Origin: Xanthobacter flavus
GTDB taxonomy: Bacteria > Pseudomonadota > Alphaproteobacteria > Rhizobiales > Xanthobacteraceae
Reading direction: 5' to 3'
Assembly (NCBI RefSeq): GCF_017875275.1
Contig: NZ_JAGGML010000001.1
Coordinates: 5,105,001-5,169,000 of the forward strand
DNA length: 64,000 nucleotides
The notes beneath the pieces are model-generated. The model worked only from the letters and a program-made list of their open reading frames with translations, searched no databases and had not been told where the DNA came from. Below are positions 9,123-19,294 of this stretch, one piece after another (position 1 is the stretch's first letter; each line of letters begins with the position of its first letter). The position numbers and the translations under genes were made by a program.

Positions 9123-11360
9123 ATGGCCACCCGCACACTTCCGCCCGGCGACGGGAACATCGAGAAAGTCACGCTGAAGGAGGCGCTGGAAGAGCGCTAC
9201 CTCGCGTATGCCCTCTCGACCATCATGCACCGCGCGCTGCCCGATGCGCGCGACGGACTGAAACCTGTCCACCGGCGCATTCTGCATGCCATGCGGCAGT
9301 TGCGGCTTGATCCCGGGCAGGGCTTCAAGAAGTCCGCCCGCGTGGTCGGCGACGTGATCGGCAAGTTCCATCCGCACGGTGACCAATCGGTCTATGACGC
9401 GCTGGTGCGCCTCGCGCAGGACTTCGCCCAACGGTATCCGCTGGTGGATGGTCAGGGCAATTTCGGCAATGTGGACGGCGATAACGCCGCCGCCATGCGA
9501 TACACCGAGGCCCGCCTCACCGAGACCGCCCGCCTGCTGCTGGACGGCATCGACGAGGACGCGGTGGACTTCCGCCCGACCTATGACGGGTCGGAGGAGG
9601 AGCCGGCGGTGCTGCCCGCCGCCTTCCCGAACCTGCTGGCGAACGGCTCGCAGGGCATCGCCGTGGGCATGGCGACGTCAATCCCGCCGCACAATGCGGC
9701 TGAGCTGCTGGATGCCGCGCTCCACCTCATCGACCATCCGGACGCCCTCGCCTTCGACCTGCTGAAGTTCGTGCCCGGCCCGGACTTCCCCACCGGCGGC
9801 GTGCTGGTGGAGGATCAGGTCGGCGTCGCCGAGGCCTATGCCACCGGGCGCGGCTCCTTCCGCGTCCGCGCGCGCTGGGAGAAGGAGGAGACCGGTCGCG
9901 GCAGCTATGTGGTGGTCGTCACCGAGATCCCCTACGGCGTTGCCAAATCCCGCCTCGTGGAAAAAATTGCCGAACTGCTCACCGACAAGAAGCTGCCGCT
10001 GCTCGCCGATGTTCGCGACGAGAGCGCCGAGGACATCCGTCTGGTTCTGGAGCCGCGCGCCCGCACCGTGGATGCCGAGGTGCTGATGGAGAGCCTGTTC
10101 AAGCTCACCGAGCTTGAGGCGCGCATCCCGCTCAACATGAACGTGCTGGTCAAGGGCCAGATCCCCAAGGTGCTGTCGCTGGCCGAGGCGCTGCGCGAGT
10201 GGCTGGATCACCGCCGCGACGTGCTGCTGCGCCGCTCGCGCTATCGGCTGAACCAGATCGCGCACCGGCTGGAGGTGCTCGGCGGCTACCTCATCGCCTA
10301 TCTCAACCTTGACGAGGTGATCCGTATCATCCGCGAGGAGGACGAGCCGAAGGTCTCGCTGATGCAGACCTTCGAACTGACGGACGTGCAGGCGGAAGCC
10401 ATCCTCAACATGCGCCTGCGCTCCCTGCGCCGCCTGGAGGAGATGGAGATCCGCAAGGAGCACGATGCCCTCTCCAAGGAGCAGGACGGGCTCAACCGCC
10501 TCGTCGCCTCGGAGACGGCGCAGTGGAAGGCGATCTCCAAGGAAATCCGGGAGACGCGCAAGACCTACGGCCCCGAGACCGCCATCGGCCGCCGCCGCAC
10601 CACCTTCGCGGTCGCGCCGACCGTTCACGAGGACGCCTTCACCGAGGCGCTGGTGGAGCGCGAGCCCATCACGGTCGTCGTGTCCGCCAAGGGCTGGATC
10701 CGCGCGCTGAAGGGGCATGTGGCGGATGTCTCGAACCTGCAGTTCAAGGGCGACGACAGCCACGGCCACGCCTTCTTCGCCGAGACCACGTCCAAGGTCA
10801 TGGTGTTCTGTTCCAACGGCCGCTTCTACACGCTCGATGCCTCCAAGCTCCCCGGCGGGCGGGGCCATGGCGAGCCGGTGCGCCTGATGATTGATCTTGA
10901 GCAGGAGGCGGAGATCGTCTCCGTCTTCGCCTACCAGGCCGGGCGCAAGCTGCTGGTGGCGTCGAAGCAGGGACGCGGCTTCGTGGTGCCGGAGGACGAT
11001 TGCCTCGCCAATACCCGCAAGGGCAAGCAGGTGCTCGTGACCGACCCGCCGGACGCGGCGCTGGCGGTGCGCTTCGTGGATGGCGACTGGGTGGCGGTCA
11101 TCGGTGAGAACCGCAAGATGCTGGTGTTCCCTCTGAACCAGATCCCCGAGATGTCGCGCGGACGGGGCGTGCGCCTGCAACGCTACAAGGACGGCGGCCT
11201 TTCCGACCTCAAGGTCTTCCCCATGGCCTCCGGCCTGACCTGGGAGGATACCTCGGGCCGGACCTGGACGGTCACCGATCTCATCGAGTGGCAGGGCGAA
11301 CGCGCCTCGGCGGGTCGCCTGCCGCCCAAGGGCTTCCCCCGCAGCAATACGTTCGGCTGA
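9123..11360 (+). CDS. parC: DNA topoisomerase IV subunit A
   Basis: This 745-residue type IIA topoisomerase A subunit starts [16 protein letters not shown] and runs into [15 protein letters not shown]. The breakage-reunion domain carries the DNA-cleaving Tyr in [11 protein letters not shown] (about residue 122) and the quinolone-region [12 protein letters not shown]. The C-terminal beta-pinwheel begins near residue 500. The spacing of motifs and the short C-terminal domain fit ParC rather than GyrA. The upstream in-frame extension to 8946 is low-complexity and is not counted. It decatenates daughter chromosomes with ParE, which is not in the window. Confidence 0.96.
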   Translation: MATRTLPPGDGNIEKVTLKEALEERYLAYALSTIMHRALPDARDGLKPVHRRILHAMRQLRLDPGQGFKKSARVVGDVIGKFHPHGDQSVYDALVRLAQDFAQRYPLVDGQGNFGNVDGDNAAAMRYTEARLTETARLLLDGIDEDAVDFRPTYDGSEEEPAVLPAAFPNLLANGSQGIAVGMATSIPPHNAAELLDAALHLIDHPDALAFDLLKFVPGPDFPTGGVLVEDQVGVAEAYATGRGSFRVRARWEKEETGRGSYVVVVTEIPYGVAKSRLVEKIAELLTDKKLPLLADVRDESAEDIRLVLEPRARTVDAEVLMESLFKLTELEARIPLNMNVLVKGQIPKVLSLAEALREWLDHRRDVLLRRSRYRLNQIAHRLEVLGGYLIAYLNLDEVIRIIREEDEPKVSLMQTFELTDVQAEAILNMRLRSLRRLEEMEIRKEHDALSKEQDGLNRLVASETAQWKAISKEIRETRKTYGPETAIGRRRTTFAVAPTVHEDAFTEALVEREPITVVVSAKGWIRALKGHVADVSNLQFKGDDSHGHAFFAETTSKVMVFCSNGRFYTLDASKLPGGRGHGEPVRLMIDLEQEAEIVSVFAYQAGRKLLVASKQGRGFVVPEDDCLANTRKGKQVLVTDPPDAALAVRFVDGDWVAVIGENRKMLVFPLNQIPEMSRGRGVRLQRYKDGGLSDLKVFPMASGLTWEDTSGRTWTVTDLIEWQGERASAGRLPPKGFPRSNTFG

Positions 11361-11363
11361 ACC

Positions 11364-13160
11364 ATGGACGCGCCCTCCCCCGACACCGGGCGCGCTCCGG
11401 CCCGCGCCGAACGCACGGCGCTGCGACGGCTCATCGATCAGGCGCAGTCCGCGGTGCGGGCACGGGAAGCCGCGCTCGTCATCATCGCGGCGATCATGGG
11501 GGTGCTGGCCGGAGTCGCGGCCAGCATCATGAGCGCCACCACCCAGTGGATGCATGAGGTGCTCTACTGGCTGGCGCCCGGCGAACGCCTGTCCTCCTCC
11601 CCTGCCCTCGCCTCGCCCTGGCTGATCCTCATACCCGCGATCGGCGGCGCGGCCATGGGGCTGATCGCCCTCGCTCTGAAGCGCTGGCGGCGGCATCCCT
11701 TCGTCGATCCCATCGAGGCCAATGCGCTGCATGGCGGGCGCATGTCGCTCACCGACAGCATCATCGTCGCACTCCAGACGATGGTCTCCAACGGCTTCGG
11801 CGCCTCGCTGGGGCTGGAGGCCGGCTATTCGCAGATCGGCTCGGGCATCGCCTCGCGGCTGGGATTGACCTTCAAGCTGCGGCGCAACGATCTGCGCATT
11901 CTGGTGGGCGCGGGCGCGGCGGCGGGCATCGGCGCGGCGTTCGATGCGCCGCTGATGGGGGCCTTCTACGGCTTCGAGATCGTCATAGGCTCCTATTCCA
12001 TCCCGGCCGCTGCCCCCGTGCTGGCGGGAACCATCGCGGCGGTGATGACGGCGCGGCTGCTGGGCGCGCATGTCGAGCCGCTGCATATGCCCCTCGACCC
12101 GAACCTCGGGCCGGTGGACATCCTCCCTATCCTCTTCCTCGGCCTCGCCGCGGCGGCCGTCGCCATCATCATCATGCGCCTTGTGACGACGGTGGAGACC
12201 CTGTTCGGCATGAGCCGCATTCCCGCGCCCCTGCGACCCATGGTGGCGGGTCTCGGGATCGGCGCGCTCGCGCTTTACAGCCCGCAGGTCCTGTCCGACG
12301 GCCATGGCGCGCTGCATGAGCAGGTGGGAAGCGCGGTGACGGCCTCCGTCGCCATCGTGTTCGGGCTCAAGATTCTCGCCTCAGCGCTGTCCATCGGCTC
12401 AGGATTCCGGGGCGGCCTGTTCTTCGCCTCGCTGTTCCTCGGCGCGCTGATGGGCAAACTCTATGGGGCGTTGCTGGCCATCGCATTTCCCGGCTTCCAT
12501 CTGGACCCCGCCGTGGCGGCGGTGGTGGGCATGGGCGCGCTGGCCGTGGGCGTCATCGGCGGGCCGCTCACCATGAGCTTTCTCGTGCTGGAGATGACGC
12601 GGGACATTTCCCTCTCCGGCTTCGTCATGGCGGCAGCCGTCGTCACCTCGCTGACGGTGCGGGAAACCTTCGGCTACTCCTTCTCCACCTGGCGCCTGCA
12701 CCTGCGCGGCGAGACCATCCGGGGGGCGCAGGATGTCGGCTGGATGCGCGATCTCACCGTCGCGAAGATGATGCGCACGGATTTCCCCACCTTCCCGCAG
12801 GAGGGGACCCTCGATGCCCTGCGGGCCCGCTACGCGCTCGGCTCCACCCGCATGGTGGTGCTTGTCACCGCGGCGGGCGGCTACGGCGGCCTGCTGCGCC
12901 TGTCGGAGGCCTACGCATCGCTCAATCCCGGCGATACATCCGTGGCCGACCTCGCCACCCAGCGCGACCATGTGCTGCTTCCGGCCATGAACGTGAAGGA
13001 AGCCGCCCTCGCCTTCGACGCCGCCAAGGCCGAAGACCTCGCCGTGGTGGACGAAACGGTCAACCGTCACCTCCTCGGCCTGCTTGGGGAATCCCATGTT
13101 CTGAAGCGCTATGCGGCGGAGCTGGAGCGGGCGCGGCGGGGCCTTGGCGCGGAAGACTGA
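11364..13160 (+). CDS. ClC family chloride channel/antiporter with C-terminal CBS domains
   Basis: This 598-residue membrane protein has about ten or more hydrophobic segments between residues 30 and 440. Conserved ClC regions include GLEAGYSQIGSG (about 152-163), AAFDAPLMGAFYGFE (about 193-207) and GSGFRGGLFFASLFLG (about 345-360). The usual GREGP reads GLEAG, which keeps the gating glutamate but changes its neighbours. Residues about 465-590 form a pair of CBS domains that probably sense nucleotides. It starts three bases after parC and may be cotranscribed with it. Whether it is a channel or a proton-coupled exchanger is not decidable here. Confidence 0.9.
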   Translation: MDAPSPDTGRAPARAERTALRRLIDQAQSAVRAREAALVIIAAIMGVLAGVAASIMSATTQWMHEVLYWLAPGERLSSSPALASPWLILIPAIGGAAMGLIALALKRWRRHPFVDPIEANALHGGRMSLTDSIIVALQTMVSNGFGASLGLEAGYSQIGSGIASRLGLTFKLRRNDLRILVGAGAAAGIGAAFDAPLMGAFYGFEIVIGSYSIPAAAPVLAGTIAAVMTARLLGAHVEPLHMPLDPNLGPVDILPILFLGLAAAAVAIIIMRLVTTVETLFGMSRIPAPLRPMVAGLGIGALALYSPQVLSDGHGALHEQVGSAVTASVAIVFGLKILASALSIGSGFRGGLFFASLFLGALMGKLYGALLAIAFPGFHLDPAVAAVVGMGALAVGVIGGPLTMSFLVLEMTRDISLSGFVMAAAVVTSLTVRETFGYSFSTWRLHLRGETIRGAQDVGWMRDLTVAKMMRTDFPTFPQEGTLDALRARYALGSTRMVVLVTAAGGYGGLLRLSEAYASLNPGDTSVADLATQRDHVLLPAMNVKEAALAFDAAKAEDLAVVDETVNRHLLGLLGESHVLKRYAAELERARRGLGAED

Positions 13161-13174
13161 TCGGCCCGCCGCCG

Positions 13175-14653
13175 TCAGGCCGCGAACGTCTCGAGCCGGG
13201 CGACCCGGTTCCGTCCGGCCCGCTTCGCCGTGTAAAGCGCCGTATCGCTCCGCGCGACCATATCGCCTGGCTGGTCCTCAGCCCGCGCGACGGCGATCCC
13301 GACGCTGACCGTGATCTCGACGGCGACACCATGGGTCACGACGGCGATGGCCGCGACGCTCGCCCGGATGCGCTCGGCCACCAGCTCCGCCCCCTGCGAT
13401 GGCGTTTCGGGAAGGATGACGACGAACTCCTCCCCGCCATAGCGGCACACGAAATCTCCCGGACGGCACGCGGCGCGCTGAATGCGATGGGCAATCTCGG
13501 CGAGCACGGCGTCACCAACGGCGTGACCGTGGGTGTCATTGACCCGCTTGAAGTGGTCGATGTCGATCATCAGCACCGCAAGCTCGCGCCGCTCCCGACG
13601 AGAGCGCCGCACCTCCACATCCAGCGTGAGGTCGAGCGCCCGACGGTTGGGAAGGCCGGTCAGGGAATCGGTGATCGCCATGCGCTCCAGCTGGCCCTCC
13701 ATCTCGCGGCTGCGCCGAAGGGAGCTGGCCAGCGCCGAGACCGTCAGCGCGAGCAGCAAAGACACGGTGAGAGTCAGCGCGAGGGTGATGGCCGCGCGCA
13801 GGTACCAGCCCGCGAACTGCCTGCGCGCCGACAGCCCCACAGTCACCGTCAATGGAAAGCCCTGCACGTAGGCGGTCCGCAGGTAGCGACGCTCACCGTC
13901 GAGCCGGGACGTTTGCACCCACCAGCCGTCGGCGGCTGTTATCGGTGGATGATCGGGCGCAACGCTGTCCCCCACATTGCCCCGCCCATCGGTGGAAGGA
14001 TAGCGCAGCACAACGGTGCCGTCCGTCCGTGTCAGGCGGATGATGCCGCCGGGCGGCAGCTTCACCCGCTCGAACAGCTGCCGGAAGTAGACAAGCCGGA
14101 CGGAGGCGACGACGACGCCGGCGAATGAGCCGTCAGGCGCGTTCAGCCTCTGGCTGATCCCGATGGCCCGCTCGGAGCTCGCGATCCGGGACACGAAGGG
14201 GCGGCTGACATAGACGCCGGCGCGCGGGTTGTCTTTCTGCACGCGGAAGTAGTCCCGATCGGCAAAATTGATCGCGCTCAGGTTATCTTCCGCGTCGTCG
14301 AAGACGACATTGCCGTCGGCGTCCAACACAAGCATGACGCCGAAGTCGTTGGCATCGCCCGCACGGCGAAACAACACGCGTTGACGTAGCGCCGGCGGAA
14401 GCGCCATCAGGGTTGGTTCGCGGAGCGCCTCCGCGAGCCCCGACAGGCTCGCTTCCACCAGAAGAAAGTCGCGCTCTATCGCTCCCGCGAGCACCGATAT
14501 GGTGTTCGCGGTATAGCGCTCGCCGTCGCGCCAGGTTTCCTGATAGGAGCGCCACAGAGCAAAGGACTGCATCCCCACGATTGCAAGGATGAGCGCACTC
14601 GTGACAAACCGGAGCAGACGGCCGGAGGAGAGGTGTTTGAGAACCTTGTCCAT
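13175..14653 (-). CDS. membrane diguanylate cyclase with periplasmic Cache-type sensor
   Basis: The protein is 492 residues long if it starts at the ATG at 14653, which has AAGG close upstream; a GTG at 14665 is possible. Two membrane helices (about 16-35 and 288-312) flank a periplasmic sensor of about 250 residues that resembles dCache/CHASE domains (FADRDYFRVQ, GVYVSRPF). The cytoplasmic GGDEF domain reads GGEEF, and RPGD lies five residues before it, so the inhibitory c-di-GMP site is present. It should make c-di-GMP from two GTP in response to an extracellular small molecule. It stands alone. Confidence 0.93.
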   Translation of the reverse strand: MDKVLKHLSSGRLLRFVTSALILAIVGMQSFALWRSYQETWRDGERYTANTISVLAGAIERDFLLVEASLSGLAEALREPTLMALPPALRQRVLFRRAGDANDFGVMLVLDADGNVVFDDAEDNLSAINFADRDYFRVQKDNPRAGVYVSRPFVSRIASSERAIGISQRLNAPDGSFAGVVVASVRLVYFRQLFERVKLPPGGIIRLTRTDGTVVLRYPSTDGRGNVGDSVAPDHPPITAADGWWVQTSRLDGERRYLRTAYVQGFPLTVTVGLSARRQFAGWYLRAAITLALTLTVSLLLALTVSALASSLRRSREMEGQLERMAITDSLTGLPNRRALDLTLDVEVRRSRRERRELAVLMIDIDHFKRVNDTHGHAVGDAVLAEIAHRIQRAACRPGDFVCRYGGEEFVVILPETPSQGAELVAERIRASVAAIAVVTHGVAVEITVSVGIAVARAEDQPGDMVARSDTALYTAKRAGRNRVARLETFAA

Positions 14654-14722
14654 CAGCCTTACCACGGAGGTATCTACACCATCCCGGCCGTCGATTTATT
14701 AGCAAAGATCAAAATGCGAAAA

Positions 14723-15874
14723 TTACTCTGCGGCCGGCCGGTCGGTGCGGCGATGCTCCACGGCGGGGCGAGCAGGCTCGGCCTCCAGCCAGTGCAGGAT
14801 GAGGGTGTAGCCCAGCGCCAGCACCACCGGCCCGACGAAAAGGCCCAGCACGCCCGATGACAGCAGTCCGCCGATGGCGCCGATGAACACGACCAGCATC
14901 GGCACGTCCACACCACGCCCCAGCATGATGGGGCGCAGGACATGCTCGATGAGCGAGACGCCGGTGCACCAGATGGCGAAGATCACGGCCGGCACCGGAT
15001 CTAGCAAAGTGAAGGCGTAGATCGCGACCGGCACCAGCACAATGGCCAGCGGCAGCTGGACGATGGCGATGATGAGACACAGCAGCGCCAGGAGGCCGGC
15101 GGCTGGAATGTCCGCCGCAAGAAAGCCGAGCCCCGCCAGCAGCGCCTGGATCAGCGCGACGCCGATGATGCCCTTGCTGACGCTGCGGATGGTGCGCACG
15201 GCAAGGTCCGAATAGCCGAGCCCGCCGGAACCCGCTAGGCGGGTGACGACATCGCCGGCGATGCGCTGACCGCTGGTTGCATTCGCCATCAGCACCGCCG
15301 CCACGAAGATGGCGACGACGAACTCCAGGATCCCGAGCAGCACGCCGGTCGCCGACCCGAGCATCCATTTCCCGGCCCAGGTGAGTTCGGACGCGATGGA
15401 GCTTATGGCCTGGTCGAGATTGGTCGAGGCCAGCATCCAGAAGCTGTAGAGCGGCTCCCCGACGAGGAACCAGCCCCGCACGGCGACCGGGGGCGGCGGC
15501 AGGCGCAGGGTCCCGTCCGCCATGTGATGGGCCAGAAGCTTCAGGCTGTTCACGAGGGTATCGGCGAGCAGCATCGCCGGCAGCACGAGCAACGCCAGCG
15601 CGAGAATCACGAACAGGCTGGCGGCGGCCGCCGTGCGGCCGTTGAGGGTCGCGCACAGGCGCGTGAAGAGCGGGTGGGAGGCGATGGCGATGATCAGCCC
15701 CCACAGGATGGAGGTCAGGAACGGCTGGACGATGGTGAAGCACCAGCCGAACAGGAGCGCCAGCGTGCCGAACCGCAGCGCCAGCTGGAGCACAGGGCCG
15801 AAGGTCTCGCTGCCGTCCCTTTCTGGCAAGCGATCCTGACGCCGTTCGTAATGCCGTTCCTGCGGTCGTTCCAT
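14723..15874 (-). CDS. AI-2E/PerM/TqsA family membrane permease
   Basis: This 383-residue protein has about eight hydrophobic segments and the AI-2E transporter family layout. An N-terminal pair of helices is followed by a long loop (about 120-190) and a C-terminal block with HVLRPIMLGRGVDVP and FIGAIGGLLSSGVLGLFVGPV, the most conserved stretch of the family. Members export autoinducer-2 or other solutes, or act as Na+(Li+)/H+ antiporters; the substrate here is unknown. The ATG at 15874 is preferred over an upstream GTG at 15910 that lacks a ribosome-binding site. Confidence 0.9.
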   Translation of the reverse strand: MERPQERHYERRQDRLPERDGSETFGPVLQLALRFGTLALLFGWCFTIVQPFLTSILWGLIIAIASHPLFTRLCATLNGRTAAAASLFVILALALLVLPAMLLADTLVNSLKLLAHHMADGTLRLPPPPVAVRGWFLVGEPLYSFWMLASTNLDQAISSIASELTWAGKWMLGSATGVLLGILEFVVAIFVAAVLMANATSGQRIAGDVVTRLAGSGGLGYSDLAVRTIRSVSKGIIGVALIQALLAGLGFLAADIPAAGLLALLCLIIAIVQLPLAIVLVPVAIYAFTLLDPVPAVIFAIWCTGVSLIEHVLRPIMLGRGVDVPMLVVFIGAIGGLLSSGVLGLFVGPVVLALGYTLILHWLEAEPARPAVEHRRTDRPAAE

Positions 15875-16050
15875 GGTCCTGTCCAACTGGCCGCTGCCCT
15901 GCGGCTCCACGGCCGCGCACCATCGGTGAGAGAACGCCTTATCCGCTCAGCTTGCAATGGCAGGGCTATTGCATTGCGCGGTCCGGGCGAGGGCCGGCTG
16001 CAGTCCGACCATCCGCCCCTGAAGCAACAAGGACAAGGCGAGGACATAAC

Positions 16051-16242
16051 ATGGCCGACCACAAGGTCACGGTCGAGCAATTGCCGAGCGGCAAGTGGGC
16101 GTGCTTCCTCCATGTGGACGGGCACGACGAACCCATCAATCTCGGGCGCGAATTCAAGAATGACGAGCAGGCGGAGAACTGGCTGAACGTATCCGAATCC
16201 GTCACGGCCATCGAAATGATGCTCCGGAAGGTCAAGAAATAG
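16051..16242 (+). CDS. small conserved hypothetical protein
   Basis: This 63-residue protein starts at an ATG preceded by AAGGCGAGGA. It begins MADHKVTVEQLPSGKWACFL and ends in a helical segment (WLNVSESVTAIEMMLRKVKK) with a basic tail. There is no signal peptide or membrane helix. The alternating short strands suggest a small beta domain plus one helix. No family is recognised and no function is assigned. It diverges from the AI-2E permease gene. Confidence 0.72.
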   Translation: MADHKVTVEQLPSGKWACFLHVDGHDEPINLGREFKNDEQAENWLNVSESVTAIEMMLRKVKK

Positions 16243-16344
16243 GGATCGGCGGAAAGCGACAGGCCGGCCCACGGTCTGGCCCGAAGACGACACGCCTGTC
16301 GCGCTTCACACAGCCTCTTTCCCAGCGGCCGCGCTCTGCGGTCG

Positions 16345-17142
16345 TCACTTGGTGCAGCCGGCGGACGCGGAGATGTTCTCCGGCTGGCCCCAATCGTTGT
16401 GGGGCAGGTTTTCATACGGCGGCCCAAACTCCTGCTTGATCATGGTGAAGGCCGACGGCAGCCCGGACTGCTGGTCGAAATCGATGATCCAGAAATAGTC
16501 GTAGGTGTCGCCCGGCCAGTCGTCCGGCATCCTGATGCCGGCAAGATCCATGAGGTCGAAGAGCGTCGTGGCCTTGGTGGGCACCGGCCGGCCCGGATGC
16601 TTCTCCTGCACCTTCGCCCGCTGCGCGGGCGTCAGCTCGATGTCGAGGCGGGGACGGGCGATGTGGTCGTGTTCCCAGTTCATGATGAGCGTGCCGCCCG
16701 CCCATTCGGGCTTGGTGAAGACATCGCGCACCGCCTGCCGGTTGCGCTCCGCCAGCTTGTCCTGGCGGATGATCAGCTTGCCGTCCACCATCTCCGGCAT
16801 CACCGAATAGAAGACGACCGGCTGCTCCCACGAATCGGCGACGTGATAGATGGTCTCCAGCGTGTGGAGCGAAAGTCCGAGGATGGCCGTCGGCACCTCG
16901 CCCGGCTTGAGAAGGGACTTCTTGGCGTTCTTTCCGAGGTAATAATCCACCAGCGCCCGCCCCCGCTCCTGGCCGACGCTGCAGAGCTGCAGAGGTCCGC
17001 CCTTCTCGCCGTGCCGCAGGAGAATGACACGCGCCGGCACCGCCGCGGCAGGCAGCGCCGCGACGAGGCTCGCGGAGAACATCGCCGCGAGCGCAAGGCC
17101 GCCGGCAAGAACCGTCCGCTTGAGGGATCTGAATGTCTGCAT
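16345..17142 (-). CDS. secreted histidine phosphatase superfamily protein
   Basis: This 265-residue protein has an N-terminal signal peptide (about 1-34, with a hydrophobic core around VLAGGLALAAMFSASLVAAL). It is followed directly by VILLRHGEKGG, the RHGE phosphohistidine motif of the histidine phosphatase branch. A second conserved region, TLIMNWEHDHIARPRL, may supply the distal His. The C-terminus is YDYFWIIDFD-type and Gly/Pro-rich. It is expected in the periplasm, substrate unknown. The ATG at 17142 is chosen because the signal peptide starts there. Confidence 0.78.
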   Translation of the reverse strand: MQTFRSLKRTVLAGGLALAAMFSASLVAALPAAAVPARVILLRHGEKGGPLQLCSVGQERGRALVDYYLGKNAKKSLLKPGEVPTAILGLSLHTLETIYHVADSWEQPVVFYSVMPEMVDGKLIIRQDKLAERNRQAVRDVFTKPEWAGGTLIMNWEHDHIARPRLDIELTPAQRAKVQEKHPGRPVPTKATTLFDLMDLAGIRMPDDWPGDTYDYFWIIDFDQQSGLPSAFTMIKQEFGPPYENLPHNDWGQPENISASAGCTK

Positions 17143-17317
17143 CACCGGAACTCCCAGATGACGGGACGCTAGCCGAGTCCTGCCGTGCGCGCCAATGCGG
17201 CGGCATGGCCGACCGGGCGCGCCAGCGGCCAGCGCAGGCCCCTTCACACACAGCCGCGAACATGCTTCAAGGCGGCAGCTGGAGATTTGCGATCCGGCGG
17301 TTATGCGGGGCGCTGCG

Positions 17318-17650
17318 ATGGCAGAGATGGGCTTCAGGACGGATGGGCTGGCGGGCGGCGTGCTGCTTGCGCTCATCGCCATGGCGGGTGCCCAGGCGCT
17401 GGCTCAGAGCTCGCAGCAGCGCATCGTGGTGACGCCGCGCGTCATCCAGCTGCCTGTCATTCCCCAGGGCAATTACCTCGACCCCGGTCCCGGCCCGGCC
17501 ATCCGTCCCGATGTGAAGATCGGCGACGATCGCAACGAAGACTACGTGTTTCCGCCCGACCTCACCGGCGGCTATGGCTCCGGCCCTCCCGGCGACCCGA
17601 CCAACAACGGTCAGTGGAGCCCGCTGGACGGCGACACACCGAGCTTCTGA
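17318..17650 (+). CDS. exported hypothetical protein, proline/glycine rich
   Basis: This 110-residue protein has a signal peptide-like N-terminus (GGVLLALIAMAGAQALAQ, cleavage near residue 30). The mature part is acidic and rich in Pro, Gly and Asp: VTPRVIQLPVIPQGNYLDPG then VFPPDLTGGYGSGPPGDP. No family is recognised. Starts at 17303 and 17318 are both possible, and the latter has GGGG seven bases upstream. A strong intrinsic terminator follows 22 bases after the stop. Confidence 0.65.
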   Translation: MAEMGFRTDGLAGGVLLALIAMAGAQALAQSSQQRIVVTPRVIQLPVIPQGNYLDPGPGPAIRPDVKIGDDRNEDYVFPPDLTGGYGSGPPGDPTNNGQWSPLDGDTPSF

Positions 17651-17672
17651 ACGCATCGCGATGACAGATTAT

Positions 17673-17702
17673 GGCCGGGCTTCGTCCCGGCCTTTGTCGT
17701 TT
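17673..17702 (+). terminator. intrinsic terminator
   Basis: A 7-bp GC stem (GGCCGGG / CCCGGCC) with a six-base loop is followed by TTTGTCGTTT. It lies 22 bases downstream of the exported-protein stop codon on the same strand. Confidence 0.75.
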
Positions 17703-17810
17703 GGTGAGCGTGGCAGGTTTGACGCCGGACGATCGCGGCCGTTACTTCTGGTGGGCAAGGCTGGAGCACGCAGCCGGACGCCGCACCGGGCGTCGCCCAG
17801 GGAGCCCGCC

Positions 17811-18182
17811 ATGAGCACGCCAAGCAAAAGCCAGGGCAACGCGCCGAACTACATGATCTCGCACCTCGACGAGATCCCCGCCGTGCCCTGCCCTTGCGGC
17901 TTCGCCCGCCGCGCCTTCGGGACGGACGACAACAAGCTGGCGACCGTGCACCTCACCGACATCACCGAGGACGCGCGGGTGCACTACCACAAGCACATGA
18001 CCGAGATTTACGTGATCCTCGAAGGCGAAGGGGAGATGGAGCTCGACGGCGAGCGCGTGCCGGTCTCGCCGCTCACGTCCATCTTCATCAAGCCGGGCTG
18101 CCGGCATCGCGCCATCGGCCGCCTGCGCATCCTGAACATCCCGATCCCGGCCTTCGACCCGCATGACGAGTGGTTCGACTGA
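17811..18182 (+). CDS. cupin domain protein
   Basis: This 123-residue single-domain cupin starts at an ATG with AGGGAG eight bases upstream. The first cupin motif (HYHKHMTEIYVILEGEG) supplies two His and a Glu for metal binding, and the second (KPGCRHRAIG) supplies the third His. Single-domain cupins of this size are usually metal-dependent dioxygenases, isomerases or binding proteins, and the substrate cannot be told. Cysteines in PCPCGFARRAF near residue 30 are unusual for the fold. It converges on the rpsI terminator. Confidence 0.85.
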   Translation: MSTPSKSQGNAPNYMISHLDEIPAVPCPCGFARRAFGTDDNKLATVHLTDITEDARVHYHKHMTEIYVILEGEGEMELDGERVPVSPLTSIFIKPGCRHRAIGRLRILNIPIPAFDPHDEWFD

Positions 18183-18220
18183 TCGCTGCGGACGCGCGAG
18201 GCACAAAAAGCCGGGACACA

Positions 18221-18252
18221 AAAAGAAAGCGGCGGGGAAATCCCCGCCGCTT
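18221..18252 (-). terminator. intrinsic terminator of the rplM-rpsI operon
   Basis: On the minus strand, 30 bases after the rpsI stop, a perfect 12-bp stem (AAGCGGCGGGGA paired with TCCCCGCCGCTT, two-base loop) is followed by TCTTTTT. This is one of the strongest terminators in the window. Confidence 0.9.
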
Positions 18253-18282
18253 CCAAAAACATCGAACCTGAAACCGAAGCGA

Positions 18283-18762
18283 TCAGCGCTTCGAGAACTG
18301 GAACGAACGGCGGGCCTTGGCGCGGCCGTACTTCTTGCGCTCGACCACGCGGCTGTCGCGGGTCAGGAAGCCGCCCTTCTTGAGGGGGCTGCGCAGCTCG
18401 GGCTCGTAATAGGTGAGCGCCTTGGAAAGGCCGTGACGCAGCGCGCCGGCCTGGCCGGACAGACCGCCGCCGGACACGGTGGCGACCACGTCATACTGGC
18501 CTTCGCGGGCCGCGACCTGGAACGGCTGGTTGATCATCAGGCGCAGCACGGGACGGGCGAAATACACCTCGATGTCCCGGTCATTGACGGTGATCTTGCC
18601 GGTGCCGGGGCGAACCCACACGCGCGCCACGGCGTCCTTGCGCTTGCCGGTGGCATAGGCGCGGCCGAACTTGTCCAGCTTCTGGACATGGACGGGGGCT
18701 TCGGGCTGGGCCGAGACGGTCGCTGCGCCGAGCGCGTCGAGGGACTGGAGAACCTCGGCCAT
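18283..18762 (-). CDS. rpsI: 30S ribosomal protein S9
   Basis: This 159-residue protein has the S9 core from [15 protein letters not shown] to the diagnostic C-terminus RRSFQFSKR, whose basic tail reaches the P-site tRNA in the small subunit. The N-terminal extension of about 30 residues ([12 protein letters not shown]...) is usual in alphaproteobacteria. It starts one base after the rplM stop codon, the conserved rplM-rpsI operon, and ends at a strong terminator. Confidence 0.98.
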   Translation of the reverse strand: MAEVLQSLDALGAATVSAQPEAPVHVQKLDKFGRAYATGKRKDAVARVWVRPGTGKITVNDRDIEVYFARPVLRLMINQPFQVAAREGQYDVVATVSGGGLSGQAGALRHGLSKALTYYEPELRSPLKKGGFLTRDSRVVERKKYGRAKARRSFQFSKR

Positions 18763-18763
18763 G

Positions 18764-19225
18764 TCAGTTCCTCACGTTCTTGCGGTTGAGAGCCGCCACG
18801 TCGAGGGCGACCGGCTGCTGGGCCTCGTGCGGGTGGGCAGGGCCCTTGTAGACGCGCAGGTTGCCCATGATCTTGCGGCCGAGCGGGCCGCGAGCGAGCA
18901 TGCGCTCCACCGCCTTCTCGATGACGCGCTCCGGGAAGCGGCCCTCGAGAATGAACTTCGCGGTGCGTTCCTTGATGCCGCCCGCATAGCCGGTGTGATG
19001 GTAGTAGACCTTCTGGTCCTTCTTGCGGCCCGTGAACACCGCCTTCTCGGCGTTGACCACGACGACATTGTCGCCGCAATCCACGTGGGGGGTGTAGATG
19101 GGCAGGTGCTTGCCCTTCAGGCGCATGGCGATGATGGTCGCGAGCCGGCCGACAACAAGGCCGCTGGCGTCGATCACCACCCACTTCTTCTCGATTTCGG
19201 CGGGCTTGGCCGAATACGTCGTCAT
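18764..19225 (-). CDS. rplM: 50S ribosomal protein L13
   Basis: This 153-residue protein starts [20 protein letters not shown] and has the L13 core: [35 protein letters not shown] and [18 protein letters not shown]. It is an early-assembling large-subunit protein. The ATG at 19225 fits the family start better than an upstream codon at 19264. It heads the rplM-rpsI operon. A sigma70-type promoter is visible about 70 bases upstream. Confidence 0.98.
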   Translation of the reverse strand: MTTYSAKPAEIEKKWVVIDASGLVVGRLATIIAMRLKGKHLPIYTPHVDCGDNVVVVNAEKAVFTGRKKDQKVYYHHTGYAGGIKERTAKFILEGRFPERVIEKAVERMLARGPLGRKIMGNLRVYKGPAHPHEAQQPVALDVAALNRKNVRN

Positions 19226-19294
19226 GGGATCATTCCGAATGAGAAGTCGGACGGCCCAACCCATGAGGACCGAGCGGCGTCCGACGATGGGGTG

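Noticed and set aside
9678-12317. 879-codon frame antisense to parC and the ClC gene
   Set aside because: It spans two clear genes on the other strand and shows no recognisable motif.
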